Origin: an uncultured Ruminococcus sp.
GTDB lineage: Bacteria; Bacillota; Clostridia; Oscillospirales; Ruminococcaceae
Assembly (NCBI GenBank): GCA_947175005.1
Contig: CAMWLD010000121.1
Span: 1 to 6,898 of the forward strand
Reading direction: 5' to 3'
Length of the DNA: 6,898 nucleotides
Within the stretch, counting starts at the first letter, position 1; every line of letters starts with the position of its first letter. A program made the position numbers and the translations under genes. Below the pieces are notes generated by a model. The model had not been told where the DNA came from, made no database searches, and worked only from the letters and a program-made list of their open reading frames with translations. Shown piece after piece: positions 1 to 6,368 of this stretch.

Positions 1-208
1 CGGGATGGCTTTCAATCTCCTGAACCGGCAATAATTTCTCGCAAATATCCGGTACTGCATACGCAGTAAAAAAGCATTCCGGAAACAGCACTAAATCTGC
101 GCCATTTTCACTTGCTTCTCGGATCAGTTTTATAGCTGTTATGGTATTCTGTTCAATATCTGGCGTAATCGCATCATACTGAATAAGTGCCACCTTCAAC
201 TTTTTCAT
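1..208 (-). CDS. Carbon-nitrogen (nitrilase-superfamily) hydrolase, N-terminal fragment
   Basis: This is the first 69 codons of a gene that runs off the left edge. The protein opens MKKLKVALIQYD, the usual first beta strand of the carbon-nitrogen hydrolase fold. It continues through a helix with ASENGADLVLFPE (residues 32-44), where Glu44 matches the catalytic glutamate of the family's Glu-Lys-Cys triad; Lys and Cys would lie outside the window. Family members hydrolyse amides or nitriles (omega-amidase, N-carbamoylputrescine amidase, beta-ureidopropionase and others). The fragment is too short to choose a substrate. The ATG start is well supported: AGGAGG lies six bases upstream and a near-consensus promoter sits at 250-278. 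The codons (ATT, TTA, CGA, CCA, GCA) look more AT-rich than those of ychF or ppk, which may mean a different origin. Family assignment is secure; specific function is unknown. Confidence 0.85.
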   Translation of the reverse strand, partial: MKKLKVALIQYDAITPDIEQNTITAIKLIREASENGADLVLFPECFFTAYAVPDICEKLLPVQEIESHP

Positions 209-249
209 AAATGCCCTCCTACATTGATAATCCTAATTTGCCGCACTGA

Positions 250-278
250 ATTATATCACGGCCAATGTTCCGTTTCAA
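250..278 (-). promoter_or_regulatory. Sigma-A promoter of the nitrilase-family gene
   Basis: On the minus strand, TTGAAA (273-278) and a perfect TATAAT (250-255) are separated by exactly 17 bases. A TG one base before the -10 box makes it an extended -10 promoter. Transcription would start near 243, giving a leader of about 35 bases before the ATG at 208 with its AGGAGG site. This shows the amidohydrolase has its own transcription unit rather than depending on read-through from the ychF cluster. Confidence 0.8.
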
Positions 279-289
279 GCTGCCATTGG

Positions 290-498
290 TGAAATCGCTA
301 ATGCTTCGAGCTATCAACACGAAGGTCAAATGGGAGTTTCAGACAGTGGAAAAAGTCCTGTTTCGTAATTTTCGCATTTTAGAGTTACCGTGCCGCAGGG
401 TTTTATGACCCATTCAATATTACCCGCGAGTGGGTTCAGCGACACGCTGAGGCTGCTGCAATCGTTACTTGCAGCAGCCTGTTTTATATCCCACTACC
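290..498. other. Gene-free stretch with element-like composition and several hairpins
   Basis: Between the membrane protein gene and the nitrilase promoter I find no gene with a start codon and ribosome binding site. The minus strand is open from about 490 down to a stop at 326-328 and reads in part SLNPLAGNIEWVIKPCG, but it has no ATG and no Shine-Dalgarno. The stretch holds three closely packed inverted repeats: 422-435 (ACCC/GGGT), 437-449 (CAGCG/CGCTG with loop ACA) and 450-480 (11 bp perfect). This mix of open frame and dense hairpins resembles a dispersed intergenic element or the remnant of one; that is inference. Confidence 0.4.
450..480. terminator. Perfect 11-bp inverted repeat, possible terminator
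   Basis: AGGCTGCTGCA (450-460) and TGCAGCAGCCT (470-480) are exact reverse complements around a nine-base loop. The hairpin begins 19 bases after the stop codon of the membrane protein gene, the expected place for an end-of-transcript signal. On the minus strand no T-run follows it; the only T-rich tract (GTTTTATAT) follows it on the plus strand, where no gene ends. It may be a weak bidirectional terminator, an mRNA 3'-end stabiliser, or simply part of the element around it. Confidence 0.4.
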
Positions 499-957
499 CT
501 ACAGCATTATGTAATACTGCCTGGGATCGGCTGGATTTATCTTCACATTCACCTTTTTATTCTTAATGCTTTCCTTTAATTCCCTTGAAATTGCCTTGCG
601 GGAAAAGCGGTATTTCCTGCCGTTTATCACCGCCTCGCAGAAAAGATTATAGCGCACGTCCTTTGTGCCCGAACCAACGAAAAACTCTGTGATACCGGTA
701 ACGTCCGCCTCTATAACAGTGCCCTTTTCTATCATCCTGTCGTTGAGAACTCCGTAAATGCCCACAATTGCCAGGAATGCACCGAAAGCATACATACAAA
801 GGGGAACGAACAGGAACACCTTCATGGCAACGTCGCCGTCGCTTATCATGGGAGTAAGCACTATAGTGACCCCCACCCCTGCCGCCAGGAAAATCACAGC
901 CGCAACAAATGCCAGTATTGCCGATTTAAGATATTCATGCCGCTTCAAATAAAGCAC
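499..957 (-). CDS. Two-pass membrane protein, DUF3592-like
   Basis: The longest reading gives 152 residues. Two hydrophobic segments (about 12-35 and 46-70) are joined by a short loop and followed by a hydrophilic beta-rich domain (about 76-152). That domain has the pattern seen in DUF3592-type proteins: a GTVIEADVTG strand, a Tyr/Phe-rich strand pair around VRYNLFCEAVINGRKYRF, and a closing VNVKINPADPRQYYIML. Function is unknown; the arrangement suggests a membrane-anchored small beta domain. The codon at 955-957 is GTG, only one base from the AGGAG at 959-963, which is too close. TTG at 946-948 is ten bases from the same AGGAG and gives MKRHEYLKSAIL, so I prefer a 149-residue protein starting at 948. 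It follows ychF by about 31-40 bases with no promoter or terminator visible between them, so co-transcription is likely. Confidence 0.7.
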   Translation of the reverse strand: MLYLKRHEYLKSAILAFVAAVIFLAAGVGVTIVLTPMISDGDVAMKVFLFVPLCMYAFGAFLAIVGIYGVLNDRMIEKGTVIEADVTGITEFFVGSGTKDVRYNLFCEAVINGRKYRFSRKAISRELKESIKNKKVNVKINPADPRQYYIML

Positions 958-988
958 TCTCCTTTTATTGCGATTTACTCAAAAACTT

Positions 989-2083
989 TTACACGTTAAA
1001 CCTGAACAGCACAATATCGCCGTCCTGCATAACGTAATCCTTGCCCTCCGAGCGGACAAGTCCCTTTTCCTTAGCCGCCGCCATACTGCCGCAGGCCATA
1101 AGGTTGTCAAAGGACACCACCTCTGCACGTATAAAACCCTTTTCAAAATCCGAATGTATCTTCCCTGCCGCCCGGGGAGCTTTTGTGCCCTTTTTGATCG
1201 TCCACGCCCTTACCTCGGGCTTGCCTGCGGTAAGGTAGGAGATAAGCCCCAGCAGGGAGTAACCCTCGCTGATTATGCGGTCAAGTCCCGATACCTCAAG
1301 CCCCAGCTCGGAAAGGAACATTTCCTTGTCCTCTTCGCTCATATCGGAAATTTCCGCCTCCAGCTGCGCGCAGATAGGCAGCACCGCCGCATTTTCACGG
1401 TCGGCGATCTCCTTTACCTTTTTGTAATGCTCGGAGGAATCTATATTATTCTTGAAATCGTCCTCGGAAAGGTTTGCGGCATAGATAACGGGCTTTGCCG
1501 ACAGCAGCGGGATAGTCGCCATAATTTCCGCAGTGTCCTCGTCGGTCTCAAAGCTTCTTGCAGAGTGACCCTGCTCCAGATGTGCCTTGAGTGCCTTTAA
1601 AAATTCCAGCTCCTCGCCGTATTTTTTATCGCCCTTGATAAGCTTTGCCGTGCGGTCGATACGCCGCTCCAGCAGCTCTATATCGGAAAAAACAAGCTCC
1701 AGATCAATAGTTTCTATATCCCGCTCGGGATTTACGCTTCCGTCCACATGAATGATATTTTCATCCTCAAAGCAGCGGACAACATGAACAACAGCGTCCA
1801 CCTCACGGATATCCGCAAGGAACTTATTACCCAGTCCCTCACCCTTGGAAGCGCCTTTCACAAGCCCTGCAATATCCACAAATTCCAGTGTTGCGGGAGT
1901 AAACTTATCCGGCTCGTACATTTCCCGCAGCTTGTCAAGACGGCTGTCGGGAACGCTTACTATACCCACATTCGGCTCAATGGTGCAGAAAGGATAATTT
2001 GCGCTTTCCGCCCCTGCGTTTGTGAGTGCGTTAAAAAGGGTGCTTTTGCCGACATTCGGCAGACCCACCATACCTAACTTCAT
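989..2083 (-). CDS. ychF: Redox-linked ribosome-associated P-loop ATPase YchF (OLA1/Obg family)
   Basis: The 364-residue protein has the usual length for YchF. The P-loop is GLPNVGKST (residues 7-15), with the hydrophobic Leu8 typical of this ATP-preferring branch of the Obg family. The switch I region has NYPFCTIEPNVG (29-40), and switch II is DIAGLVKGASKGEGLGNKF (70-88). The altered G4 motif NLSE (204-207) replaces the guanine-specific NKxD, which is why the family favours ATP over GTP. A helical insertion spans roughly 120-200 and a TGS domain fills the last ~85 residues (ending DGDIVLFRFNV). YchF binds ribosomes and has been linked to translation quality and negative control of oxidative stress defence. 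The ATG has an AAGGA site twelve bases upstream, somewhat far but acceptable. The small membrane protein gene follows closely. No broken motif is seen. Confidence 0.98.
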   Translation of the reverse strand: MKLGMVGLPNVGKSTLFNALTNAGAESANYPFCTIEPNVGIVSVPDSRLDKLREMYEPDKFTPATLEFVDIAGLVKGASKGEGLGNKFLADIREVDAVVHVVRCFEDENIIHVDGSVNPERDIETIDLELVFSDIELLERRIDRTAKLIKGDKKYGEELEFLKALKAHLEQGHSARSFETDEDTAEIMATIPLLSAKPVIYAANLSEDDFKNNIDSSEHYKKVKEIADRENAAVLPICAQLEAEISDMSEEDKEMFLSELGLEVSGLDRIISEGYSLLGLISYLTAGKPEVRAWTIKKGTKAPRAAGKIHSDFEKGFIRAEVVSFDNLMACGSMAAAKEKGLVRSEGKDYVMQDGDIVLFRFNV

Positions 2084-2253
2084 TTATTTTTTCAATCCTT
2101 TTTTGATAAATTACATATGTATTTCCGCGCCTGCGGCGCAGAAGCAAGGTGCAGGAAGCAAGAGGCAAGAAACAAAACCCTCTTGTACTGCACATTGCTT
2201 ACAAACTATTATTAATAGGAAATGCAGAAAGTGCAGGAAATCCTGCCGTGCCC
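2084..2253. other. ychF leader and upstream region
   Basis: This 170-base spacer lies between the 74-residue membrane protein gene and ychF. It contains a 10-bp palindrome TACATATGTA (2112-2121), a GC-rich hairpin GCGCC/GGCGC with loop TGC (2127-2139), a heptanucleotide tandem repeat (2141-2175), an AT palindrome CTATTAATAATAG (on the minus strand, about 2207-2219) and a small GCAGG/CCTGC hairpin (about 2232-2245) just after the upstream stop codon. I could not assign a convincing promoter; the AT-rich palindrome near 2207-2219 is the most plausible -10 region. Confidence 0.4.
2141..2175. repeat. Heptanucleotide tandem repeat, copy A
   Basis: Five 7-base units run head to tail on the plus strand: GAAGCAA, GGTGCAG, GAAGCAA, GAGGCAA, GAAACAA. 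The same heptamer pattern recurs at 4787-4814 with units GAGGCAA and GAGGCAG. It lies in the presumed leader of ychF, 58 bases before the start codon. This resembles the short tandemly repeated repetitive heptamers described in filamentous cyanobacteria; common origin is not implied. Confidence 0.75.
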
Positions 2254-2478
2254 TTATTCGTCAAAGTTCAGATTGCGCACGTATTCATCAGCGTCAAAAT
2301 CATCACCGCAGGAATAAACAGCGGCAGCTTTTCGGCCTCTGCCCGCACGTGCGGCAGCAGCGCCTGCAATAAGTCCTCCCACAAATGCGCACAATGCAAT
2401 AAGAACCAACGCACCCTTTGTAAGACGGATCTTCTCATTCATAGCCTTGCTTATGGCAGCATAGATTTCTTCGATCAT
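2254..2478 (-). CDS. Small single-pass membrane protein of unknown function
   Basis: I do not recognise this 74-residue protein. It has an amphipathic N-terminus (MIEEIYAAISKAMNEKIRLT), then one strongly hydrophobic segment at about residues 22-44 with a glycine/alanine-rich face (VGGLIAGAAAARA). A positively charged GRGRK cluster follows, then an acidic tail (CGDDFDADEYVRNLNFDE). The basic cluster directly after the membrane segment suggests the acidic C-terminus is cytoplasmic. It is treated as a real gene because it has a near-ideal promoter at 2517-2545, an AAAGGA ribosome binding site ten bases before the ATG, and a composition that fits a membrane protein. It lies alone between ppk and ychF, so its context gives no function. 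Confidence 0.7.
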   Translation of the reverse strand: MIEEIYAAISKAMNEKIRLTKGALVLIALCAFVGGLIAGAAAARAGRGRKAAAVYSCGDDFDADEYVRNLNFDE

Positions 2479-2516
2479 AATAAAACAGTCCTTTCATTAA
2501 GAAAACGCTTTTTATA

Positions 2517-2545
2517 ATTATACACCATTTTTCCGAAAAATGCAA
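2517..2545 (-). promoter_or_regulatory. Promoter of the 74-residue protein gene with inverted repeat in the spacer
   Basis: On the minus strand TTGCAT (2540-2545) and a perfect TATAAT (2517-2522) are 17 bases apart, predicting a start near 2510 and a leader of about 31 bases. A perfect inverted repeat CATTTTT/AAAAATG with loop CCG (2526-2542) fills the spacer between the two boxes. It could be an operator or the tail end of the ppk terminator region. Confidence 0.7.
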
Positions 2546-2548
2546 TAG

Positions 2549-2569
2549 GCAGGGAAAATTTTTTCCTGC
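2549..2569 (-). terminator. Possible ppk terminator hairpin
   Basis: About 30 bases after the ppk stop codon, the minus strand reads GCAGG, an A/T-rich centre, then CCTGC. The arms pair for five bases, and A4/T4 can extend the stem past a one-base bulge. A T5 run follows about eight bases later rather than directly, so it is an imperfect intrinsic terminator at best. It lies upstream of the next gene's promoter, where a stop signal is expected. Confidence 0.35.
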
Positions 2570-2598
2570 TTTAAATGCAAACATTGTTGTAAAAGCTG

Positions 2599-4764
2599 TT
2601 ATTTTGCTTTCTTACGCACCCTCAGACTTCTGACATTACCGCGGCTCTTTTTATAAGCCTTTACTTTCTTTACCGCCGTGACCTTTACCGGTACGGGCTT
2701 TTTAACGGAGGCTGCCTCGGCAAAGCGTTTTGCCTCGCTTGCAAAATATTCCTGGGCGCATATCCGCTTTTCATGCTCCCCGGGCTGCACCTTGTGATAT
2801 GTGCCGTCGGGGGCTTGTATCCTTGCTTTAACATTGTCCCTCATGAGGATATCGAACATTCCGAGGATACGGTCGCGCAGTTCGGGGGAATGCACTGGCG
2901 CTGCTATTTCCACACGGCGCAGGGTGTTTCTTGTCATAAAGTCCGCCGAGGAAATATACACCTTCTGCCGCTCCCCGCAGCCGAATATGTATATCCTCGA
3001 ATGCTCCAGATAACGCCCCACAATGCTCCGCACGTTGATATTCTCCGACTGACCCTCTATCCCCGCAATAAGGCAGCAGATACCTCTTACCACCATATCC
3101 ACCTTTACCCCTGCCGCGCTTGCCTCAATAAGCTTGTTGATGAGGGTCTTGTCGGTAACGGAGTTGAGCTTGAGGCCGATATATCCCTCTCTGCCGCTCT
3201 GCGCCTCGGCAATTTCACGGTCAATAAGCTCTATGACCTTATTTTGCAGGCTCTTGGGGGCTGCCATAAGATATTTGCAGTTCTCCACGGGATTTCCGAG
3301 GGAAAGGGCGTTGAACACCACTCCCGCCTCTGCGCCTATGCGGCTGTCGGCGGTTATAAGTGACAGGTCGGTATAAAGCTCGGAGGTCTTCTCGTTATAA
3401 TTTCCCGTTCCTATCTGGGTGATATATTGCAGCTCCCTGCCATTTTTACGGGTAATGAGCAGCAGCTTTGAATGGACTTTAAGTCCCTCGGGACCGTACA
3501 TTACCTTGCAACCTGCCCGCTCCAGCCGTCTGGACCATTCAATATTGTTTTCTTCGTCAAACCTTGCCCGCAGCTCCACCAGCACGAAAACTTCCTTGCC
3601 GTTTTCCGCTGCATTTATAAGAGCCTCTATGACCTTTGAATTGCTTGCAACTCTGTAAAGGGTTATCTTTATGGAAATTACCTCGGGGTCGTTCCCCGCC
3701 TCATTCAGCAGCCCTATAAAGGGGCGTATGCTTTCATACGGATAGCTAAGCAGCACGTCATGCTTTAACACCTGGGGCAGCAGGGGCATTCCGTGGATAA
3801 CGTCCCTTGGCCGCTGAGGGCTTTGGGGATCGTAGAAAAATTCAGGGTGAGCCCGCTCAATTCGGTTTCTTATGGTGAAAATGAAAGACAGGTCAAGGGG
3901 GGCGGCGGTGAAGAATATTTTCTCCTCCGTCAGGTCAAGATTCCTGCAAAGGTGCTTTATCCCCTCCGCGCCTAAATTTCCGTAAAGCTCCAGCCGCACG
4001 GGGGAAAGCTTTCTCCGCTTTTTAAGCAGCTCCTCCATTACCCTGCGGTAGTCCGCTTCTCTGTCATACAGACCCTCTTCCAGGTTAATATCGGCATTTC
4101 GGGTTATACGGATAACCGCCTTGCCCAGTATCTTGTAATTCTCGAACACATCCGAGCAGTACCGCAAAATAACGTCCTCCGCCAGCACAAAGCGCAGCCT
4201 GCTTTTATCGGGCAGGATTATCATACGGGGAAAGCTGCCTCCCGCAGGGATTATGCCCAGTTTAACGCCGTTCTTCGATTCCAGATGAGTAACGGCATAG
4301 ATCGCCTTATTTGAAAGGAACGGGAACGGGTGGCGCTTATCCACCACCTGGGGAGAAATAATGGGGCGTATCTCCGAATTGAAGTAGGCGTGAAGATACT
4401 CCTCCTCCCGATCGGTTATTTTCGCCAGCTCCACGTGCTCTACGCCCGCAGCGTCCAGGTGGCTCATGGTATCGGCGTAGGCTGTTTCCACGGCGGGGAT
4501 CATCTCGTGGACCTTTTTGTAAATGGCACGCAGCTGCTCGGCAGGGGTCATGCCCGTTTTATTGTCCACGTTCCTGTTGTCGATCAGCGTGCGGTCATAC
4601 AGCGACCCCGCTCTTATCATAAAGAACTCGTCCAGATTTGACTGGAATATCTGACAGAACAGCAGCCTTTCGCACAAAGGCACGGAGGTATCCGTTGCCT
4701 CCTCCAGCACACGGCCGTTGAATTTGAGCCAGCTAAGCTCTCTGTTGTCCAATGCTTTTTTCAT
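2599..4764 (-). CDS. ppk1: Polyphosphate kinase 1 (EC 2.7.4.1)
   Basis: This enzyme reversibly transfers the terminal phosphate of ATP onto inorganic polyphosphate chains, a phosphate and energy reserve used in stress. The 721-residue protein has the full family layout: N-domain (about 1-105, opening NRELSWLKFNGRVLEEA), head domain (about 120-310) and two phospholipase-D-like domains (about 325-500 and 500-675). Residues match the E. coli enzyme with a constant offset of four in the C-terminal domains: Arg371 (ITLYR), Arg401 (RARFDEENN), the phosphorylated His431 (GLKVHSK), Arg560 (VVRGICCL) and second His588 (YLEHSRIYIF). Asn43 (SNLDEFFMIR) is the nucleotide-contact residue. Beyond the last domain is a Lys/Arg/Val-rich tail (about 686-721). 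The ATG fits the conserved N-terminus, but only a weak AGGGA precedes it at 13 bases. No ppx or phosphate-transport gene is nearby. Confidence 0.98.
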   Translation of the reverse strand: MKKALDNRELSWLKFNGRVLEEATDTSVPLCERLLFCQIFQSNLDEFFMIRAGSLYDRTLIDNRNVDNKTGMTPAEQLRAIYKKVHEMIPAVETAYADTMSHLDAAGVEHVELAKITDREEEYLHAYFNSEIRPIISPQVVDKRHPFPFLSNKAIYAVTHLESKNGVKLGIIPAGGSFPRMIILPDKSRLRFVLAEDVILRYCSDVFENYKILGKAVIRITRNADINLEEGLYDREADYRRVMEELLKKRRKLSPVRLELYGNLGAEGIKHLCRNLDLTEEKIFFTAAPLDLSFIFTIRNRIERAHPEFFYDPQSPQRPRDVIHGMPLLPQVLKHDVLLSYPYESIRPFIGLLNEAGNDPEVISIKITLYRVASNSKVIEALINAAENGKEVFVLVELRARFDEENNIEWSRRLERAGCKVMYGPEGLKVHSKLLLITRKNGRELQYITQIGTGNYNEKTSELYTDLSLITADSRIGAEAGVVFNALSLGNPVENCKYLMAAPKSLQNKVIELIDREIAEAQSGREGYIGLKLNSVTDKTLINKLIEASAAGVKVDMVVRGICCLIAGIEGQSENINVRSIVGRYLEHSRIYIFGCGERQKVYISSADFMTRNTLRRVEIAAPVHSPELRDRILGMFDILMRDNVKARIQAPDGTYHKVQPGEHEKRICAQEYFASEAKRFAEAASVKKPVPVKVTAVKKVKAYKKSRGNVRSLRVRKKAK

Positions 4765-4982
4765 TTACACAACACCATCCCTATTAGAGGCAAGAAGTCA
4801 GAGGCAGGAGGCAAGAATTTGCACCCTTTTACCGTCGGAGTCAAGCCCACATTTGCATTGAAATTTTATCTATGTTTTCGGTCAATTCACTATATATAAG
4901 TATATTTTACGTTGATACATCTTACATAAACTATTTTAAAAATCGCCGTATTAAAACGCAGCACCGCACAATTTTTGACGGA
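4765..4982. other. ppk upstream region
   Basis: This 218-base spacer separates the GH4 gene from ppk. It holds a heptamer repeat (4787-4814) and a very AT-rich block (about 4862-4960). Just past the GH4 stop codon lies an imperfect inverted repeat (4938-4945 with 4969-4976, eight pairs including one G-U in minus-strand RNA) that might end GH4 transcription. On the minus strand a TTGACC occurs near 4889 and a TTGACT near 4845, but neither has a good -10 box at proper spacing, so the ppk promoter is not assigned. I see no clear Pho-box repeat. Confidence 0.4.
4787..4814. repeat. Heptanucleotide tandem repeat, copy B
   Basis: Four 7-base units run on the plus strand: GAGGCAA, GAAGTCA, GAGGCAG, GAGGCAA, followed by a partial GAA. 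They are in the same orientation and phase as copy A at 2141-2175. The array ends only 22 bases before the ppk start codon, so it is almost certainly transcribed in the ppk leader and replaces the sequence where a strong ribosome binding site would be expected. Confidence 0.75.
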
Positions 4983-6368
4983 CTATTCCTCGGCATAGTA
5001 CAGCAGATTTTTCCTTACCGCTGCAATCATCTGCTTGTAAAGCTCGCCCGAATCCGCTAAAGAACAGATGTTCACGGGGTCATTGAGGAATGCGTTAAAG
5101 GCAATGTCAAGATCACGCTCAAGATATGCCCTCACCACTGCCTCACGGTTGTAAACGTGCCGCAGGGAAAGACCCAATACGTCACGGGGCAGCTCTCCCG
5201 CCGTTACGGGGCGCACACCCTCGGCGCTGACAAGTGCGTTTGTGCAGACAACAGCCCCCTCGGGAATTCCCCTGACCTGCCCCGCATTCGGCAGATTAAC
5301 CGAGGCTATGAAGTTGCCGCCGCCGCACAGGGCGCGGATTATCTGGGGCACTTCCGTAGGTGTTACCGATCGCTGCAGCGGCTCGCCCAGCATATATTTC
5401 TTTGCCCTTGCCGCCTTGTCGGACATTATTTTCTTTTTGTACCCTGCCGTCATTGGGGAAAATTTCCAGAAAGACATAATTTTCGGCGAACCCGTATACC
5501 ACGGGGGACAGAACTCGGCGGCGGTGCGGTCGTTCACTGCAGGGATAAGCCCGTACCGCAGAAACAGGTCGAATTTTACCTTGTGGGCGTCGGCGTCGGG
5601 GTTGGTCTTGAACTCGTTGATCCGGAACTCATAGCCAGAATCTCCGTATTTTTCCGCATATTCACGGAACATTCCCATAAGGCTCTCCCCGCCCGCATAA
5701 ATGCTGTCGAACCAGGAAAAGCCGCTGATACCCAGCAGATTTGTTTTTATATCCCTTCTGCGAATGCCGGAAACGCCTTTTGTTTCGCAAAGCATGGTAG
5801 CTATAAGCTCACGGCAGGCAAATGTGCTGTTATCCGCTCCTAAAAGCTTCATTTCGGGAAAAGCCTTTAGCATAACGCTCATACACTCCGCCATAGGCGT
5901 GCAAAGGTTTATGACCCAAGCACCCGGACAAAGGCTGCGGATAAGCTTTGCATATTCCGAGCAGGCGGGCATCATCTTCAAGGCTCTGATTATCCCTGCC
6001 ACTCCCGAATTTTCGCCGCTTGTCTGCATAATTCCGTAGCTTTCGGGCAAATGCAGCTCGCTTACGCTGTCCTCCAGGTCTCCCGTTTCAAAGCTCAAGA
6101 GCACAAAATCCGCGTCCCGCAGCGCTTCCTCGGGGGTGTCACACGCAAGGTATACTATATCCCCTCTGTTCTTTCCGTTATCGTGGATATTATTGCCTAT
6201 GACCTCATTGGCGAGGGCGCAGTCCTTATCCGTATCGTACATCTTTACCATAGCGCACAGCGCTTCGTCCGCCAAGGCGGGCATAAGCCGCCAGCCCCAG
6301 CCCCTTGAGCCGCCTCCTATATAGGCAATATTTATTCTCTGCGCTGCTGCAGCGTTTTCATTGTTCAT
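4983..6368 (-). CDS. Family GH4-type NAD-dependent glycosidase homologue with altered metal site
   Basis: GH4 enzymes (alpha-galactosidase, 6-phospho-alpha-glucosidase, alpha-glucuronidase) cleave glycosides by NAD-dependent oxidation at C3, normally with Mn2+. The 461-residue length is typical. Visible family features are the Rossmann motif IAYIGGGSRGW (14-24), Asp45 after the second strand (VKMYD), the PESYGIMQTSGENSGVAGI block (108-126), WVINLCTPMA (151-160), and a clear C-terminal domain with VNLPNAGQVRGIPEGAVV (357-374) and FNAFLNDPVN (424-433). The active-site motifs are unusual. The NP of INYxNP is TP (157-158). The Cys-Asp/Cys-His metal motif reads Ala178-Asp179, and GxNHFxW reads GISGFSW (213-219), so both usual metal ligands appear absent. 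The substrate cannot be named. The ATG has AGGAG ten bases upstream and a strong promoter at 6493-6521. No sugar transporter gene is adjacent. Confidence 0.85.
   Translation of the reverse strand: MNNENAAAAQRINIAYIGGGSRGWGWRLMPALADEALCAMVKMYDTDKDCALANEVIGNNIHDNGKNRGDIVYLACDTPEEALRDADFVLLSFETGDLEDSVSELHLPESYGIMQTSGENSGVAGIIRALKMMPACSEYAKLIRSLCPGAWVINLCTPMAECMSVMLKAFPEMKLLGADNSTFACRELIATMLCETKGVSGIRRRDIKTNLLGISGFSWFDSIYAGGESLMGMFREYAEKYGDSGYEFRINEFKTNPDADAHKVKFDLFLRYGLIPAVNDRTAAEFCPPWYTGSPKIMSFWKFSPMTAGYKKKIMSDKAARAKKYMLGEPLQRSVTPTEVPQIIRALCGGGNFIASVNLPNAGQVRGIPEGAVVCTNALVSAEGVRPVTAGELPRDVLGLSLRHVYNREAVVRAYLERDLDIAFNAFLNDPVNICSLADSGELYKQMIAAVRKNLLYYAEE

Noticed and set aside
265..408. A 47-codon plus-strand frame starting at ATG 265
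   Set aside because: It overlaps the strong minus-strand promoter at 250-278, has no Shine-Dalgarno site and shows no recognisable protein feature.
968..1600. A 210-codon plus-strand frame opposite ychF
   Set aside because: It is antisense to a fully conserved YchF and reads as low-information Cys/His/Arg-rich text; it is a shadow frame.
2127..2139. GC-rich hairpin upstream of ychF as a terminator
   Set aside because: Neither strand has a T-run after it, and on the minus strand it lies inside the likely ychF leader, where a terminator would cut off the gene unless regulated.
2773..3363. A 196-codon plus-strand frame opposite ppk
   Set aside because: It is antisense to the catalytic domains of PPK1, with no start signal and no family resemblance.
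4911..4940. A plus-strand promoter (TTGATA, 17 bases, TTTAAA)
   Set aside because: No plus-strand gene lies downstream; chance matches are expected in this very AT-rich block.
5157..5843. A 228-codon plus-strand frame opposite the GH4 gene
   Set aside because: It is antisense to recognisable GH4 motifs and has a biased Cys/Arg/His composition typical of shadow frames.
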